Positions 34,170 through 47,974 of a stretch of DNA of 64,000 nucleotides are shown here, piece after piece. Source of the stretch: Sorex araneus (lineage: Eukaryota > Chordata > Mammalia > Eulipotyphla > Soricidae); assembly GCF_027595985.1 (NCBI RefSeq), contig NC_073303.1, positions 28,171,847 to 28,235,846 on the forward strand, given 5' to 3'. A model generated the notes under the pieces. That model was not told the origin of the DNA. It saw only the letters and a program-made list of their open reading frames with translations, and did no database searches. The first letter of the stretch is position 1; the number at the start of each line of letters is the position of its first letter. A program made the position numbers and the translations under genes.

Positions 34170-37100
34170 ATGACACAAAACACCATGACAATAATCTCTC
34201 TCAATGTCAATGGCCTAAACGCACCAATTAAGAGACATAGAGTGGCAAAATGGATTCGGAAACTAAACCCAACATTCTGCTGCCTGCAAGAAACACACCT
34301 CAACAGTCAGGGCAAACACAGACTCAAAGTCAAAGCATGGAAAACAATCCTGCAAGCAAACAACTCCCTCAAAAAAGCTGGGGTGGCAATACTAGTATTG
34401 ACAACATAGATTTCAGATTGAAAAAGATTAGGAGGAACAACAAAGGTCACTTCCTATTTATCAAGGGATATGTGCAACAGGACTAAATCACACTCTTAAA
34501 CGTATATGCACCTAATGAGAGACCGGTTAAATACTTAAAACAACTCCTAACAGACTTTAAAGAGGACATCACTAACACCACAATAGTAGTCGGAGACTTC
34601 AACACTGCCCTATCACCTTTAGATAGATTGACAAGAACAAAACTCAGCAAGGAAACATGGACTCTGAAGGAAGAAATAGAAAGAGAGGCCTAATAGACCT
34701 ATACAGGACTTTATACCCCAAAAAGAAAGAATACACATTCTTTTCCAGTGCACATGGATCATTGGATCATTCTCCAAAATAAACCATGTAATGGGACACA
34801 AAACATACCTCAATAAAATCAGAAAAATAGAAATTGCATCAACTATCTTCTCAGACCACGATGCACTGAAGATAGAAACTAATCACACACAGACACAGAG
34901 AATCAAAGCAAACACCTGGAAATTAAACAGCTCAATGTTAAACATAAGTGGGTCAGGAAGGAAATCAAGGAAGAAATCAAGAGATACCTCGAAACAAATG
35001 AGAATGAAGATACAAGCTACCAAAACCGATGGGACGCAGCTAAAGCTGTATTAAGGGGAAAATTTATAGCTCTGCAAGCATTCTTTAGGAAGGAAGAAAG
35101 GGCCTACATAGATAGCTTGACTTCACGGTTCAAGGCCTTAGAAAAGAACCAGAAAAAGGAACCCAAACCAGACCGAAGGAAAGAAATAATAAAAATTAGA
35201 GCAGAAATTAACGACATGGAAACCCAGAAAACAATCTGAAAGGTCAATGAAACCAAGAGCTGGTTCTTTGAGAAAATAAACAAGATTGACAAACCACTAG
35301 CAAGACTCGCAAAGAAAGAGAGAGAGAGAACCCTAATAAATCGAATCAGGAATGAAAAGGGGGACATCACAACAGAAACCAACAAAATTCAAAAGATTGT
35401 CAGAGACTGCTTCGAAAACCTGTATGCCAGGAAACAAGAGGACCTAAAAGAAATGGATGAATTCCTTGATTCCTACAATCTCCCAAGACTGAACAAAGAA
35501 GACTTGGAATACCTGAATAGACCCATTAATATTAAGGAAATTGAAACTGTAATCAAAAATCTCCCCAAAAACAAAAGCCCAGGTCCAGATGGTTTCACTG
35601 GCGAATTCTTCCAAACGTTTAAAGAAGACTTGTTGCCAGTTCTCCTCAAGCTTTTCCAGGAAATTGAAAAGACAGGAACTCTCCCAAACAGTTTCTATGA
35701 AGCACACATCTCCCTAATACCAAAAGCAAACAAAGACACCACTAAGAAAGAAAATTATAGACAAATATCCCTGATGAACACTGATGTGAAGATCCTCAGC
35801 AAAATATTAGCAAATAGGATTCAACAAGTCATCAAGAAGATCATACACTATGACCAAGTGGGATTCATACCAGGGATGCAAGGATGGTTTAACATTCGAA
35901 AATCAATCAACATAATCCATCATATCAACAAAAGTAAAGATAAAAACCATATGATCATATCAATAGATGCAGAGAAAGCATTTGACAAGATCCAGCATCC
36001 GTTCATGATGAAAACCCTCACCAAAATGTGTTTTGGAGGAACTTTGCTCAAGATAGTCGAAGCCATCTACCACAAGCCTACGGCAAGCATTATCATCAAT
36101 GGGGAAAAATTAAGTGCCTTTCCTCTAAGATCAGGCACAAGACAAGGATGCCCACTCTCACCACTTCTCTTCAATATAGTACTGGAGTACTTGCGATAGC
36201 CATTAGACAAGAAAAAGAAATTAAGGGCATCCAGATAGGAAAGGAAGAAATTAAACTCTCACTATTTGCAGACGATATGATACTATATCTAGAGAAGCCT
36301 AAAGCCTCTACAAAGAAACTCTTAGAAACAATAGACTTATATAGTAAAGTTGCAGGCTACAAAATCAATACCCAAAAATCCATGGCCTTCCTATATACAA
36401 ACAATGATGCAGAGGAAAGGGACATGAAAAAAGCAATCCTATTCACAATCGTGCCCCAGAAAATCAAGTACCTCGGAATCAGCTTAACCAAGGAAGTAAA
36501 AGACCTCTACAAAGAAAACTATAAGATGCTACTCCATGACATAAAAGAGGACATGAGGAAATGGAAATGTATACCCTGTTCATGGATAGGGAGAATCAAT
36601 ATTGTCAAAATGGCAATACTCCCCAAAGCATTATACAGATTCAACGCGATCCCTATAAGGATACCCATGACATTCTTCAAAGAAACGGATCAAGCAATCA
36701 TAAAATTCATATGGGACAACAAGCGCCCATGGATAGCTAAAACAATTCTTGGGAAAAAGTTGATGGGAGGCATCACCCTCGCCAACCTCAAACTTTACTA
36801 CAAAGCGGTAACAATTAAAACAGCATGGTACTGGAACAAAGGCAGAGCTGCAGACCAATGGAACAGGGTGGAATATCCCTACACACAACCCCAAATGCAT
36901 GATCATCTAATCTTTGACAAGGGAGCAAGAGATGTGAAGTGGAGCAAGGAAAGCCTCTTTAACAAATGGTGCTGGCACAACTGGACAACCACATGCAGAA
37001 GAATGGGCTTAGACCTCCACCTGACACCATGCACAAAAGTCAGATAAAAATGGATTAAAGACCTCAACATTAAAGCACAAACCATAAGGTAAATTGACGA

Positions 37101-37962
37101 CAAGGTTGGCAAAACCCTCCACAATATTGAAGATAAAGGTATCTTCAAAGATGACATGCAACTGGCCAATCAAGTGGAAACAGAGATCAACAAATGGTAC
37201 TACATTAAACTAAAAAGCTTCTGCACCACAAAAGATACAGTGACCAGAATACAAAGACTATCTACAGAATGGGAAAGGATATTCACACAATACCCATCAG
37301 ATAAGGGGTTGATATCAAGGGTATATAAAGCACTGGTTGAACTCTACAAGAAGGAAACATCCAACCCCATCAGAAAATGGGGCGAAGAAATGAACAGAAA
37401 CTTTCCCAAGGAAGAGATACGAATGGCCAAAAAGCACATGAAAAAGTGCTCTACATCACTAATCATCAGGGAGATGCAGATCAAAACAACCATGAGATAC
37501 CACCTCACACCACAGAGACTAGCACACATCCAAAAGAACAAAAGCAACCACTGTTGGAGAGGATGTGGGGAGAAAGGGACCCTTCTACACTGCTGGTGGG
37601 AATGCCGACTGGTTCAGCCCTTTTGGAAAACAATATGGACGATTCTCAAAAAACTAGAGGTTGAGCTCCCATTTGACCCAGAAATACCACTGCTGGGAAT
37701 ATATCCCAGAGGAGCAAAAAAGTATAGTCGAAATGACATCCGCACTTATATGTTCATTGCAGCACTGTTTACAATAGCCAGAATCTGGAAAATACCCGAA
37801 TGCCCTAGAACGGATGACTGGTTGAAGAAACTTTGGTACATCTATACAGTGGAATACTATGCAGCTGTTAGAAAAAATGAGGTCATGAAGTTTGCATGTA
37901 AGTGGATTAGCATGGAAAGTATCATGCTAAGTGAAATGAGTCAGAAAGAGAGACAGACATAG
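34170..37962 (+). pseudogene. L1 ORF2 (endonuclease-reverse transcriptase), disrupted
   Basis: Endonuclease start (SLNVNGLNAPIKRHRVAKW, CLQETHL), reverse-transcriptase blocks ([29 protein letters not shown]), catalytic FADD at about 36264-36275 and the Cys-rich C-terminus ([15 protein letters not shown]). Several frameshifts (near 34400, 34500, 35050, 36195, 37045) and an in-frame stop at 35237-35239 break it. The end YYAAVRKNEVM and LSEMSQKE is standard for mammalian L1. Confidence 0.93.
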
Positions 37963-38499
37963 AAAGATTGCACTCATATGTGGAATATAGAATAACAGAG
38001 TAGGAGACTAACACCCAAGAATAGTAGAAATAAGTACCAGGAGGTTGACTCCATGGCTTGGAAGCTGGCCTCATATTCTGGGAAAAAGGCAGCTCATATA
38101 GAGAAGGGAACACCAAGTAAATTGTGGTTGGAGGCCATGTGGGAGAAGGGTGAAGAGTGCTGAATGTAGACTAGAGACTGAATACAATGGCCACTCAACA
38201 CCTTTATTGCAAATCACAACACCTAATTAGAGAAAGAGAACAAAAGGGAAGACCCTGCCACACTGGCGGGGGGGGGGGGCGGGGGGGGCGGAGGAGATGG
38301 GATTGGGGGGGTGGGAGGCATGCTGGGTTTTTGGTGATGGAGGATGGGCACTAGTGAAGGGATGGGTCCTTGAACTTTGTATGAGGGAAACATGAGCACG
38401 AAAATGTATAAATCTGTAACTGTACCCTCACTGTGACTCACAAATAAATAAATTAAAAAATTAATTAAGTAAAATAAAAAATAAAAAATTTATAGTAAC

Positions 38500-38737
38500 A
38501 GTGTGCATACCCGGAAGAGCCTGGAAAACTCCCTGTGGCATATTCAATATGCCAGATACAGTAATAACAACAGGTCTCTTTCTCCTGACCCTGAAAAGAG
38601 CCTCCTATCGTTGGGAAACACAAGTAAGGAGAGGCTGCTAAAATCTCATGGCTGGGACAAATGGAGACGTTATTGGCGCCCACTCAAGTAAATCGATGAA
38701 CAATGGGATGACAGTGATACAGTGATACAGTGATATC
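38500..38737 (+). repeat. SINE type B, long variant, 5'-truncated
   Basis: CCCGGAAGAGCCTGGAAAAC, then an extra ~95-bp block with CTCCTGACCCTGAAAAGAGC and GGAGAGGCTGCTAAAATCTC. The type B tail (GGAGACGTTATTGGCGCCC, GATGAACAATGGGATGACAG) follows. The same block is in the copy at 61.6 kb. Confidence 0.82.
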
Positions 38738-39001
38738 TTTAGTTTGTTTATAAATTCATCTAAATGAAATAATCTTAGAATTTTATTCTCCAATAGTTTT
38801 CCTCAACATTGTATTCTATAAACTTATCCACGCCACTGTTCTATAGTTTATTCATTTTTAAATGATTATATATTATACTATGATTTATATGCTCTTTTCA
38901 CTGTTGAAATTGTACATTGCTTTCTATTTTTACTATAACAAAGATAATCAGTTTTATACTTCCTACTACACATAAACAATTGTCAAGAACTTAAAGGTTC
39001 A

Positions 39002-39918
39002 AAAGCAACCGCTGTTGGAGAGAATGTGGGGAGAAAGGGACCCTTCTACACTGCTGGTGGGAATGCCGGCTAGTTCAGCCCTTTTGGAAAACAGTATGGA
39101 CGACTCTCAAAAAACTTGAGGTTGAGCTCCCATTTGACCCAGCAATACCACTGCTGGGAATATATCCCAGAAAAGCCAAAAAGTATAGTCGAAGTGACAT
39201 ATGCACTTATATGTTCACCGCAGCACTGTTTACAATAGGCAGAATCTGGAAAAAACCCGAGTGCCCTAGAACAGATGACTGGTTGAAGAAACTCTGGTAC
39301 ATATATACAATGGAATACTATGCAGCTGTCAGAAAAAATGAGGTCATGACGTTTGCATATAAGTGGATCTACATGGAAAGTATCATGCTAAGTGAAATGA
39401 GTCAGAAAGAGAGAGACAGACATAGAAAGATTGCACTCATCTGTGGAATATAGAATAATAGACTATAAGACTAACACCCAAGAATAGTAGAAATAAGTAC
39501 CAGGAGGTTGTCTCCATGGCTTGGAGGCTGTTCTCTCATTCTGGGCAACTCAGAGAAGGGAACAGCAAGTAAAATGCGGTTGTTGGTCATGTGGGGGAAA
39601 GATGATGCGGGCTAAATATAGACTAGAGACTGAACGCAATGGCCACTCAACACCTTTATTGCAAACCACAACACCTAACCAGAGAGAGAGAACAAAAGGG
39701 AATTCCCTGCCATAGTGGCAGGGTGGGGTGGGGGGAGACGGGACTGGGAAGGGGGGGTGGGATGTTGGGTTTACTGGTGGTGGAGAATGGGCACTGGTGA
39801 AGGGATGGGTTATCAAACTTTGTAAGGGAGAAACATGAGCACAAAAATGTATAAATCTGTAACTGTACCCTCACGTTGACTCACTAATTAAAAATAAACT
39901 ATTAATAAAAAAAAAAAA
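39002..39918 (+). mobile_element. 5'-truncated L1 with 17-bp TSD
   Basis: AAGAACTTAAAGGTTCA flanks it at 38985-39001 and 39919-39935. It begins in the ORF2 C-terminus (peptide RTDDWLKKLWYIYTMEYYAA), keeps the 3' UTR and a pure A tail, and closely resembles 37.5-38.4 kb. It is the deepest member of the nest. Confidence 0.94.
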
Positions 39919-40256
39919 AAGAACTTAAAGGTTCACATCCCACATTTTCTCACTAAATAATACTAAATCCCTTCCTAAAGTGATTCAATCTACGTACACT
40001 ACAAAAAGCACTGAATAAGGTTCCTATTTTTCTATACCCTTACCATCTTTTAGCATTGCCAGAATTTTTAATTTTTTGCAAACTTCTGGTGTGAAAAATC
40101 TTCCTAGGTATTTTTTAGTTGCAATTTCTTGATTACTTTCAGCAATTCTTTAAAAACATTTGTATTTTTATTCTATTAAAACACTTGTAGTTTTTCTTCT
40201 GTGAAGTACTGGTCAGAACTTTTACTGTTTTTCTAATAAATTGTCCATAACGTTAA

Positions 40257-40905
<649 letters not shown>

Positions 40906-42736
40906 TGAGAATCAGAAGCTGGATTTTAGTACTGGAAACTTCAACGTGTTAGCTGTTAGAATTGCTGTTCTGGGGTCCATTTGCATTACCCAAGCATTCA
41001 TGATGTGGAAGTTCATTAATTTTCAGCTCCGGAGGTGGAGGGAACATTCTGCTTCTTAGGCACCACCTGTGAAGAAGAAACCAACAGTGGCTAAAGGCAG
41101 ATCTTCTAGGAAAGGAACAGAAAATGGTGTTAATGGAACAGTCACTTCAAGTGAAGCAGACTCTCCCCATAATAGAAAAGAAAAATCTTCATAAAAGATT
41201 GTGATCTAACTGATTCATGTCCCCAAACAAATATGCTTTTTACTATATCTTTCAGCACTAGATTTTTTTTTCTGTTCTTGAAAATACAGTTTGTGCTCTT
41301 TGATTCTCGCTATTGTATTGTTTCATGCATTTTTTAAAAGGGCATTGAGAAGAGGGTAATTGCTATGAGTAAAAAAAAATATTTTAGCTTAGACTAAGCT
41401 ACCTGCCTTCAAAATAGTTTAGGGACCATAATCCCACACCCACCCCACCACCCGTTTTGTTTTATAGCTGAACATTTTCGAATGATTTGGAGAGATAACT
41501 ATTTGCAACAATTCTACATATCAGTGATACAATTTCTTGTGCTCAGCAGTTTTTTATATTAGCAAGATGGCCTATTCCAGCAAGGTCATATTTTTTTAAG
41601 TTATCTTTCAGGGTAAAATGGAAACACTCTAAAGTCAGAAGTCAAACTTTAATATGTTTTCAGTGTTCTCTAATTTTTAGGAGTTATGTAGCCTTTACAC
41701 CTGGGGAAGAAAAGATTTGTAAATTCACCAAAATAATTGTGTGCTTTATTTTATAGGTAATGGTTGTTAGTGTTACAATCCCTCCCCTTTTTTAAAAAAA
41801 AAAAAGTACTATTGGTTACCATGTGGAGATTTATTGCCATATATATATTGAATCAAGATATATTAACATAAAAGTACTTGTGAAGTAAAAGCTCTCTTGT
41901 GTGTTTTCAACACTTGTAAACTGAAAGTCAGAAAATGAAATTTTTACTGTACAGCTGTACAGCAGAAAATCTGGCTGTAGCCCTTTTTGATATGTTTGTT
42001 AATACAATGATTCTTAATGGGGCTTGTCATAGTTCTATCAATCTTAGATAAATATTGCTTAACCTGCAACCCCTTTTAAAAAATAATGCAGATTTGATTT
42101 ATACTATAAAAGGAATGTCAGGTTATTATATATTTGGAAACATTCAGTGCACTAAACCTTAAAGAAATTGAAGATTCAGGTGGATGAATACTCTACAAAA
42201 GATAGTGCTTTATGTTATAACTATAGCTTTCATCCCATCTTTGAGAAGCATTTATCTGTATAAAACATGTTTTTGGATAAATATATATATACATATATAT
42301 ATATTTGTATCTACAGAAAGCCTCTAAAAAATTTGAGTAAAATATTTGGTTCCCTTTTCTATAATTATTCTTTAAAATTCAATGAGCTCTATTTGAGTTT
42401 TTCTTGTCTTTACAGTACATGTATTGCTCTTTTTGGTATTCACATCTTGTTCCCCACTTCTCACTTTTGTCACCAATAATGTTTGTGCCATTTTTAGTAT
42501 AAAAGTTGCAGACTTGTTAGGTCTGCAGTTTAATAAGTTGCCGTGCTGCTAGAAAGTTGTGCTTTTGTTTCCAGCGATTTACCTACTTCCTGGAAAAAGT
42601 AAGAGCTCTCTGCAGCATCATGGAATTTCAGTGGAACCGAATTTTTGCCACTGGCATTATATTGAACTCTACATTGAGAAATCAATCAGAATAAAACTTT
42701 TTACTTTCAAAAAAAAAAAAGGAAAGAAACTTAAAA

Positions 42737-43326
42737 GGAACAGGCTCATATTCCCCTGCCTGTCTTTTTCTTTGCACATCAGGATTACAGATGACTGGAA
42801 AAGCCATAAACTGAGTAGGCTGTTGACTCAATTTTTCCTTATGTAAAGAAGCTTCAGATTTTTGCATCAGATAACTCAACTCAGGAATAAACTTAAAATG
42901 ACAACACAGAGATTCCTCTTCTCTATTGTTATATAAGCTAGGGGAAGAAACTGCCAAAGGGTCAGGATCAGTGATACCCTGTACAGCAGGCATTATCCTT
43001 CCTTCAGAAGGGCTGTGCATCTCAAGGTACTTCGTTTGACTAATTAATGTATCTCATTTTTTATTAACTTTTCTCAATTCTTGGGCGTTTACAACCTCTT
43101 TTGAAACCTAATTCTCTGTGTCTGACTCAAAGCTATCAGACTCAGACTGGGCAGGTGAATCATCATTTTGATATGAATCACCAGATAATATAGATGCTGT
43201 TGGCCTAACACAACATCTAGGCTGAATCAAAGATTCTTCCCCAATCTTCTCCTCTAACACAGGAGTTTCTATGTAAGTTGCTTTGAAAACTTGTGCATGA
43301 TGCAATTTTCGCCTACTTTTCCCCAT
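42737..43326 (-). pseudogene. ERV gag: N-terminal part
   Basis: The minus-strand continuation of gag beyond the TRAM1 insertion. The capsid start (GEYEPVPFKFLSS across the junction) is preceded by Ser/Asp/Glu-rich sequence (SESDSFESDTEN) and a candidate Met at 43326 with Gly at position 2. At least one frameshift lies between 43020 and 43108. Confidence 0.7.
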
Positions 43327-43493
43327 AGTTTTAAATCAAATTGCTCTCTACTTTTTTGTGTGTGTGTAAAACAGCTTTACCTGTTTCTTTGAAGGCAGAC
43401 CAGCTGCTTTTGTTAGAGTTCAGGGTGTCAACATAGGTATCCTGCTGTGATGTTACAGAACTACCCATTACTCTTTTTCCTTTTCTTCCTTTA

Positions 43494-43625
43494 TTCTTCC
43501 TTCCTTCCTTCCTTCCTTCCTTCCTTCCTTCCTTCCTTCCTTCCTTCCTTCCTTCCTTCCTTCCTTCCTTCCTTCCTTCCTTCCTTCCTTCCTTCCTTCC
43601 TTCCTTCTCTCTCTCTCTTTCTTTC

Positions 43626-43721
<96 letters not shown>

Positions 43722-44250
43722 TCAATTTCTTATTTCTTTCGTCCTTTCTTTCTCTTTTTCATCTTCTTCCTTTCTTTGTTTCTTTCTAATTTCTTATTTC
43801 TTTCATCTTTTCTTTCTCTTTTTCATCTTCTTCCTTTCTTTCTTCTTTCCTATCTCTTTTATTCCCTTCTATATTTCTTTATTTTCTTTCTTTCTCTTTT
43901 TATTCTTCTTTTCTTTCTTTCTATCTACATTACTTTATTTCCTTTCTCTTATTCCTTCCTTTCTTTCTATCTATATTTCTTTATTCCCTTTCTTTCTTTT
44001 TTCTTCTTCCTTTCTTTCTATATTTCCTTATTTCCTTTCTTTCTCCTTCCTTCCTTCCTTCCTTCCTTCCTTCCTTCCTTCCTTCCTTCCTACCTTCCTT
44101 CCTTCCTTCCTTCCTTTCTATCTCTTTTATTTCCTTTCTTTCTCTTTTTCTTCTTCCTTTCTTTCTATCTATATTTCTTTATCCCCTTTCTCTTTTTTCT
44201 TCTTCTTCCTTTCTATTTATATTTCTTTATTTCCTTTCTTTCTCTTTTCT

Positions 44251-44318
<68 letters not shown>

Positions 44319-44640
44319 TCCTTCTATACCTCTTTCTTTCTCTTCTCTTTCATTCTAATCTTTATTTCTTTCTTCCTTTCTTTCTTTTTTCTATCTATAT
44401 TTCTTTATTCCCTTTTTTCTCTTTTTCTTCTACCTTTCTATCTATATTTTATTCCCTTTTTTTTCTTTTTCTTCTTCCATTCTTTCTTTCCACTTATATT
44501 TCTTTATTCCCTTTCTTTCTTTTTATTCTTCCTTCCTTTCTATCTATATTTCTTTATTTCTTTCTCTTTCTTCTCTTTCTTTTTTCTTTCTCCCTTTCTC
44601 TTTTTCTTCCTTTCTTTCTTCCTATCTATATTTCTTTATT
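43494..44640. repeat. Compound CCTT/CTTT microsatellite, ~1.1 kb
   Basis: A nearly pure (CCTT)n tract at 43494-43606, then (CTTT)n to about 43722, then diverged pyrimidine repeats with ATTTATATTTC interruptions and a second CCTT block (about 44048-44115) and CTTT block (about 44250-44320). The Phe/Ser/Leu-rich and Lys/Glu/Arg-rich frames here are translations of the repeat. Confidence 0.97.
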
Positions 44641-44880
44641 TATCTCTCCCTTAACTTTAATGTTTAGCCCAGAAAAGACCATCACCACTCCCACCCCCCC
44701 CCGCCCGCCCCCAGTAATCTCCTTAGCAACAAACCTAGGTAGAAGCTCCACATAGGGGGCAGGTTGGAGAAACCCTATAAAGGCCACTTTGAACAAGGGA
44801 AGGATGCACATAGGCTGTCGGAACCCATGTGCTGCTTGTGCCCATGTGGCCAAGCACATGTGTTGCTGCATTTCCCCTCT
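44641..44880 (+). other. Partial LTR copy
   Basis: CCCTATAAAGGCCACTTTGA (TATA box) and GTGCTGCTTGTGCCCATGTG followed by GCATTTCCCCTCT match the TATA/R segment of the LTRs at 45.5 and 46.8 kb. Confidence 0.65.
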
Positions 44881-44985
44881 TTTTTTTTTAATTAGTGAAC
44901 CACCGTGAGATAAAGTTACAGACTTACAAGTTTTCATGCTTACATTTCAGTCATACAAGATCGAGTACCCATCCCTTCACCAGTA
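44881..44985 (-). repeat. Short L1-like 3' end
   Basis: T-run, then CACCGTGAGATAAAGTTACA and CCCATCCCTTCACCAGTACC: the last ~100 bp of the L1-like 3' end, antisense, inside the partial LTR. Confidence 0.7.
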
Positions 44986-45021
44986 CCACTAGGTGGCAGA
45001 GACAGATCGGGAGAAAGTTGA

Positions 45022-45923
45022 TGTAGGTAGACTGGGAAAGGCCCTCGGCAATAATTAGGTCAACAGAACTTCTGGGAGGAAAATCCTAAAACAGATCCAC
45101 CTTCTGGATACAGAAAATAGACCTGGTAAGATTTTCGACCGACCCTGAGGAGGTTGGGCCCCTCCCCATGAAGTTCCTCACACCCTCAGACCTCTACCTT
45201 AATCCAATTAAAATGTGATCCAGTGGGCTGGAGCAATAGCACAGCGGGTAGGGCGTTTGCCTTGCACGCGGCCAACCTGGGTTTGATTCCCAGCATCCCA
45301 TATGGTCCTCTGAGCACCACCAGGAGTAATTCCTGAGTGCATGAGCCAGGAGTAACCCCTGTGCATTGCCGGATGTGACACAAAAAGCAAAAAAAAAAAA
45401 AAAAAAAAATGTGATCCAGCCCCAAGAAGACTCCAGAACTTCCAGATCAAGACAACCTGAGAAGAGCCTATAAAAGACAAAGGAAGGGTGTGCATATGCT
45501 ACCCGAGCACATTGCTGCTTGTGTCCACGTCGCTGAGTACATTGAGTACATGTGTTGCCTGCATCTCCCCTCTTGAGATGTGTACTTTTATGCTTTCCTA
45601 TCTAATGCTAGGATGTGTGTAGGTGCTCTCTCTGAGAAGCCTGCATTCTCACGAGTGCATTATTCTCTCTCACTCCACATTTTCAAAAGCCCTCCAAATA
45701 AAATCTATATACTTTACTGCCTGTCTACTCCTCTGAAATTTCTTTCTGTGAATGAGACAAGAACCCAGTAACTCTGAGTCCTGGGTGGCAGAGGTGGATC
45801 GGGAGAAAGTGACCATCTTTCTCTTTCCTTTTTCACCTAAGTCACCCGGGGGGCACACCAACATCAAAGTGACCATCTTTCTCCTCCCCACTTCACATGA
45901 GCCACCTGTGGGGTCCACCAACA
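45022..45923 (+). other. LTR, plus orientation
   Basis: It begins TGTAGGTAGACTGGGAAAGG and ends CCACCAACA, carrying TATAAAAGAC (about 45470), a CATCTCCCCTCTTGAGATG stretch and polyadenylation signal AATAAA (45698-45703). A SINE A is inserted at 45227-45405. The unit matches the reverse complement of 46141-47073. No flanking TSD is visible. Confidence 0.78.
45227..45405 (+). repeat. SINE type A in the LTR
   Basis: Near-consensus copy with a long A tail. AATGTGATCCAG is duplicated on both sides (about 45211-45222 and 45408-45419). Confidence 0.95.
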
Positions 45924-46140
45924 TCACTTAGAGGACCATATGGGATTCCGGGGATTGAACTCGAGTCGCCCACAAGCAAGGCAAATTCCATACCTGCTGT
46001 ACTACCATTCTAGCTCGATATACATAATTACATAGAACAATATATAATTGTTTTTTATACATAAAACAATATATAATTGTTTTATTTTTTTTATCTTGAT
46101 CACATTTAATACCAACCTCCTTTTTCTTTCTTACATATGA
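45924..46140 (-). repeat. Spacer between inverted LTRs, SINE A remnant and AT-rich DNA
   Basis: 45930-46016 is an antisense SINE A piece (GGACCATATGGGATTCCGGG to ACTACCATTCTAGC). ATATATAATTGTTTT repeats follow (about 46038-46085). Confidence 0.65.
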
Positions 46141-47073
46141 TGTTGGTGGACCCCATGGGTGGCTCATGTGAGTCAGGAGAGAAGATCAGTTACCTTCTCC
46201 CACTCTGCCCCTGCCACCCAGGACCCGCTGGGAAGACTAGGGCCGGTAAAGTCTGTGATGAGCCCCTGCTTGGCAGGGACCTGAGCCCTGCCAGCCCCAT
46301 GAGGTGGCCGTTAGGCCACACCTGAAGTCCCTTTGGTCTTCTCGGCAGGGGAGTCGATCCCCACCACCCGATTTCTCAGGGAGCCATGGACTAAGGCTGG
46401 AGCGAGGGTTTGCTCTTTGCAGGAAAGGTGAAAGCAGTCCCAGGCCTTACCCAGGGTTTTCAGGGATCTTGTCTCACTCACAGAGAAGACTTTCAGGAGG
46501 AGACGAACAGTGAAGCAAACAGATTTTATTTGGAGGGTTTTTTAGGCAAGGAAAAAGAGAGAAGTGGGAGAGAGTGGAGATTAAGAGAGACAGAGTAACG
46601 TGCTCAAGAGAGAACGCGGGCTTCTCCAAGGGCAGAGAGAGCCCCTACACACATCCCAGTGTTAGTTAGGAAAGCATGAAAGTACACATCTCAAGAGGGG
46701 AGATGCAGGCAACATGTGTGCTCAGGCACCACATATGCTCAGCCACGTGGACACAAACAGCACATGTGCTCGGGCAGCTTATGTGCGCCATTCCTTTGTT
46801 CAAGGTGTCTTTTATAGGCTCTTTTCAGGTTGTCTTGATTTGGAAGTTCTGGAGTCTTCTTGGGGCTGGATCACATTTTAATCAGATTAAGGGAGAGGTC
46901 TGAGGGTTTGAGGAACTTCATGGGGAGGGGTCCAATCTTCTCAGGGTCAGCTGAAGGTCTTATCAGGTCTATTTTCTGTATCCACAGGGTGGATCTGTTA
47001 TTGGATTTTCCTCCAACAAGTTCTGTTGCCCTAAGTTTTGTAGATAGGGCCCTTCTCTATCTACCTGCCTACA
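46141..47073 (-). other. LTR, minus orientation
   Basis: Reverse-complement partner of 45022-45923: on the minus strand it starts TGTAGGCAGGTAGATAGAG, has TATAAAAGACACC and AATAAAATCTG, and ends CCACCAACA. It is longer than the + copy in the U5 part and lacks the SINE. Confidence 0.78.
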
Positions 47074-47970
47074 TCTATTAATCGTCATGCTAGCAATTGC
47101 ACCAATACATATGTGCATTGTGCACATATACATAGATTAGATATATGGTTAAATTGATATACGTAATTACTCTATGGTGTTTCCTGAGAGACATATTAAA
47201 TTTCTGCCCCTATTTACCTGTGAATATGCAGTAAGAATTCTTTTTGTTGGGGACAGGGTGTCACACTGGCTGTGTCCAGGGCATTTTTTTTATGCTCAGG
47301 GATCACTCCTGGTAGTTTCATGGGATTATAAGGGGTGCTGGCAACTAAATCCAGGTTGGATGCTCTTGACCCCATGACTTCTTGTTACAACTTGATTGCA
47401 AATCAATTTTGACAACTATCCAATGCAGTCCTTGTTTTTCGGGTTTTTTTTTTTTCAATTCTAGACTTGTATTAGAAGCTTTCATGGTTGTTGGGCATGG
47501 TATTTGGCATGGAGGAGTCACTCTGATCTCTTGAGAACTGTCAGGAGTGATCCCTGAGCACAGAACCAAGAGTTGAACCCTGAGCATTGCCGGATATAGC
47601 CCCCAAATCAAAACCAAAATCAAACAAAAAAGAAAATTCTGAAGCACAGCGTAACAGTGGTCACATCTATCCGTGAGGTTGCTCAGAAATTTCTCTTTCT
47701 CTTTCTCTCCACCTCCCCTATGCCCCCCAGGAGTTATGCACATGTATGAGAAGACTTTGATTTAATCTCTCTTCACCATCACCCCATAGAAAATTCCCTT
47801 GAACACACTCTGAGTGGCAGCTACAGCAGATCATGGGATTTCCCAACCCTTCTGGCTTCTTAGTACAAAGTCTTCAGCTGGTGACTGCTGTGTCATCACA
47901 GCGGATTTTTCTTATTGGTCAGAACCTGACCAGGGTTGAGTTTCAGTTTTAGATTTTATTTTATTTTATT
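47074..47970. other. Decayed SINE pieces, no gene
   Basis: About 47255-47370 is an antisense SINE A remnant (CTCAGGGATCACTCCTGG). About 47500-47620 is a sense remnant (AGGAGTGATCCCTGAGCAC, GAGCATTGCCGGATATAGCC). The rest is unassigned. Confidence 0.55.
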
Positions 47971-47974
47971 TTAT

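Noticed and set aside
35453..37962. L1 ORF2 frames as an active retrotransposon
   Set aside because: Frameshifts near 36195 and 37045, an in-frame stop at 35237 and a broken ORF1 exclude activity.
43447..44654. Long open frames of 300 and 292 codons, rich in Ser, Phe and Leu, on +
   Set aside because: They are translations of the CCTT/CTTT microsatellite. A repeat without stops stays open by composition.
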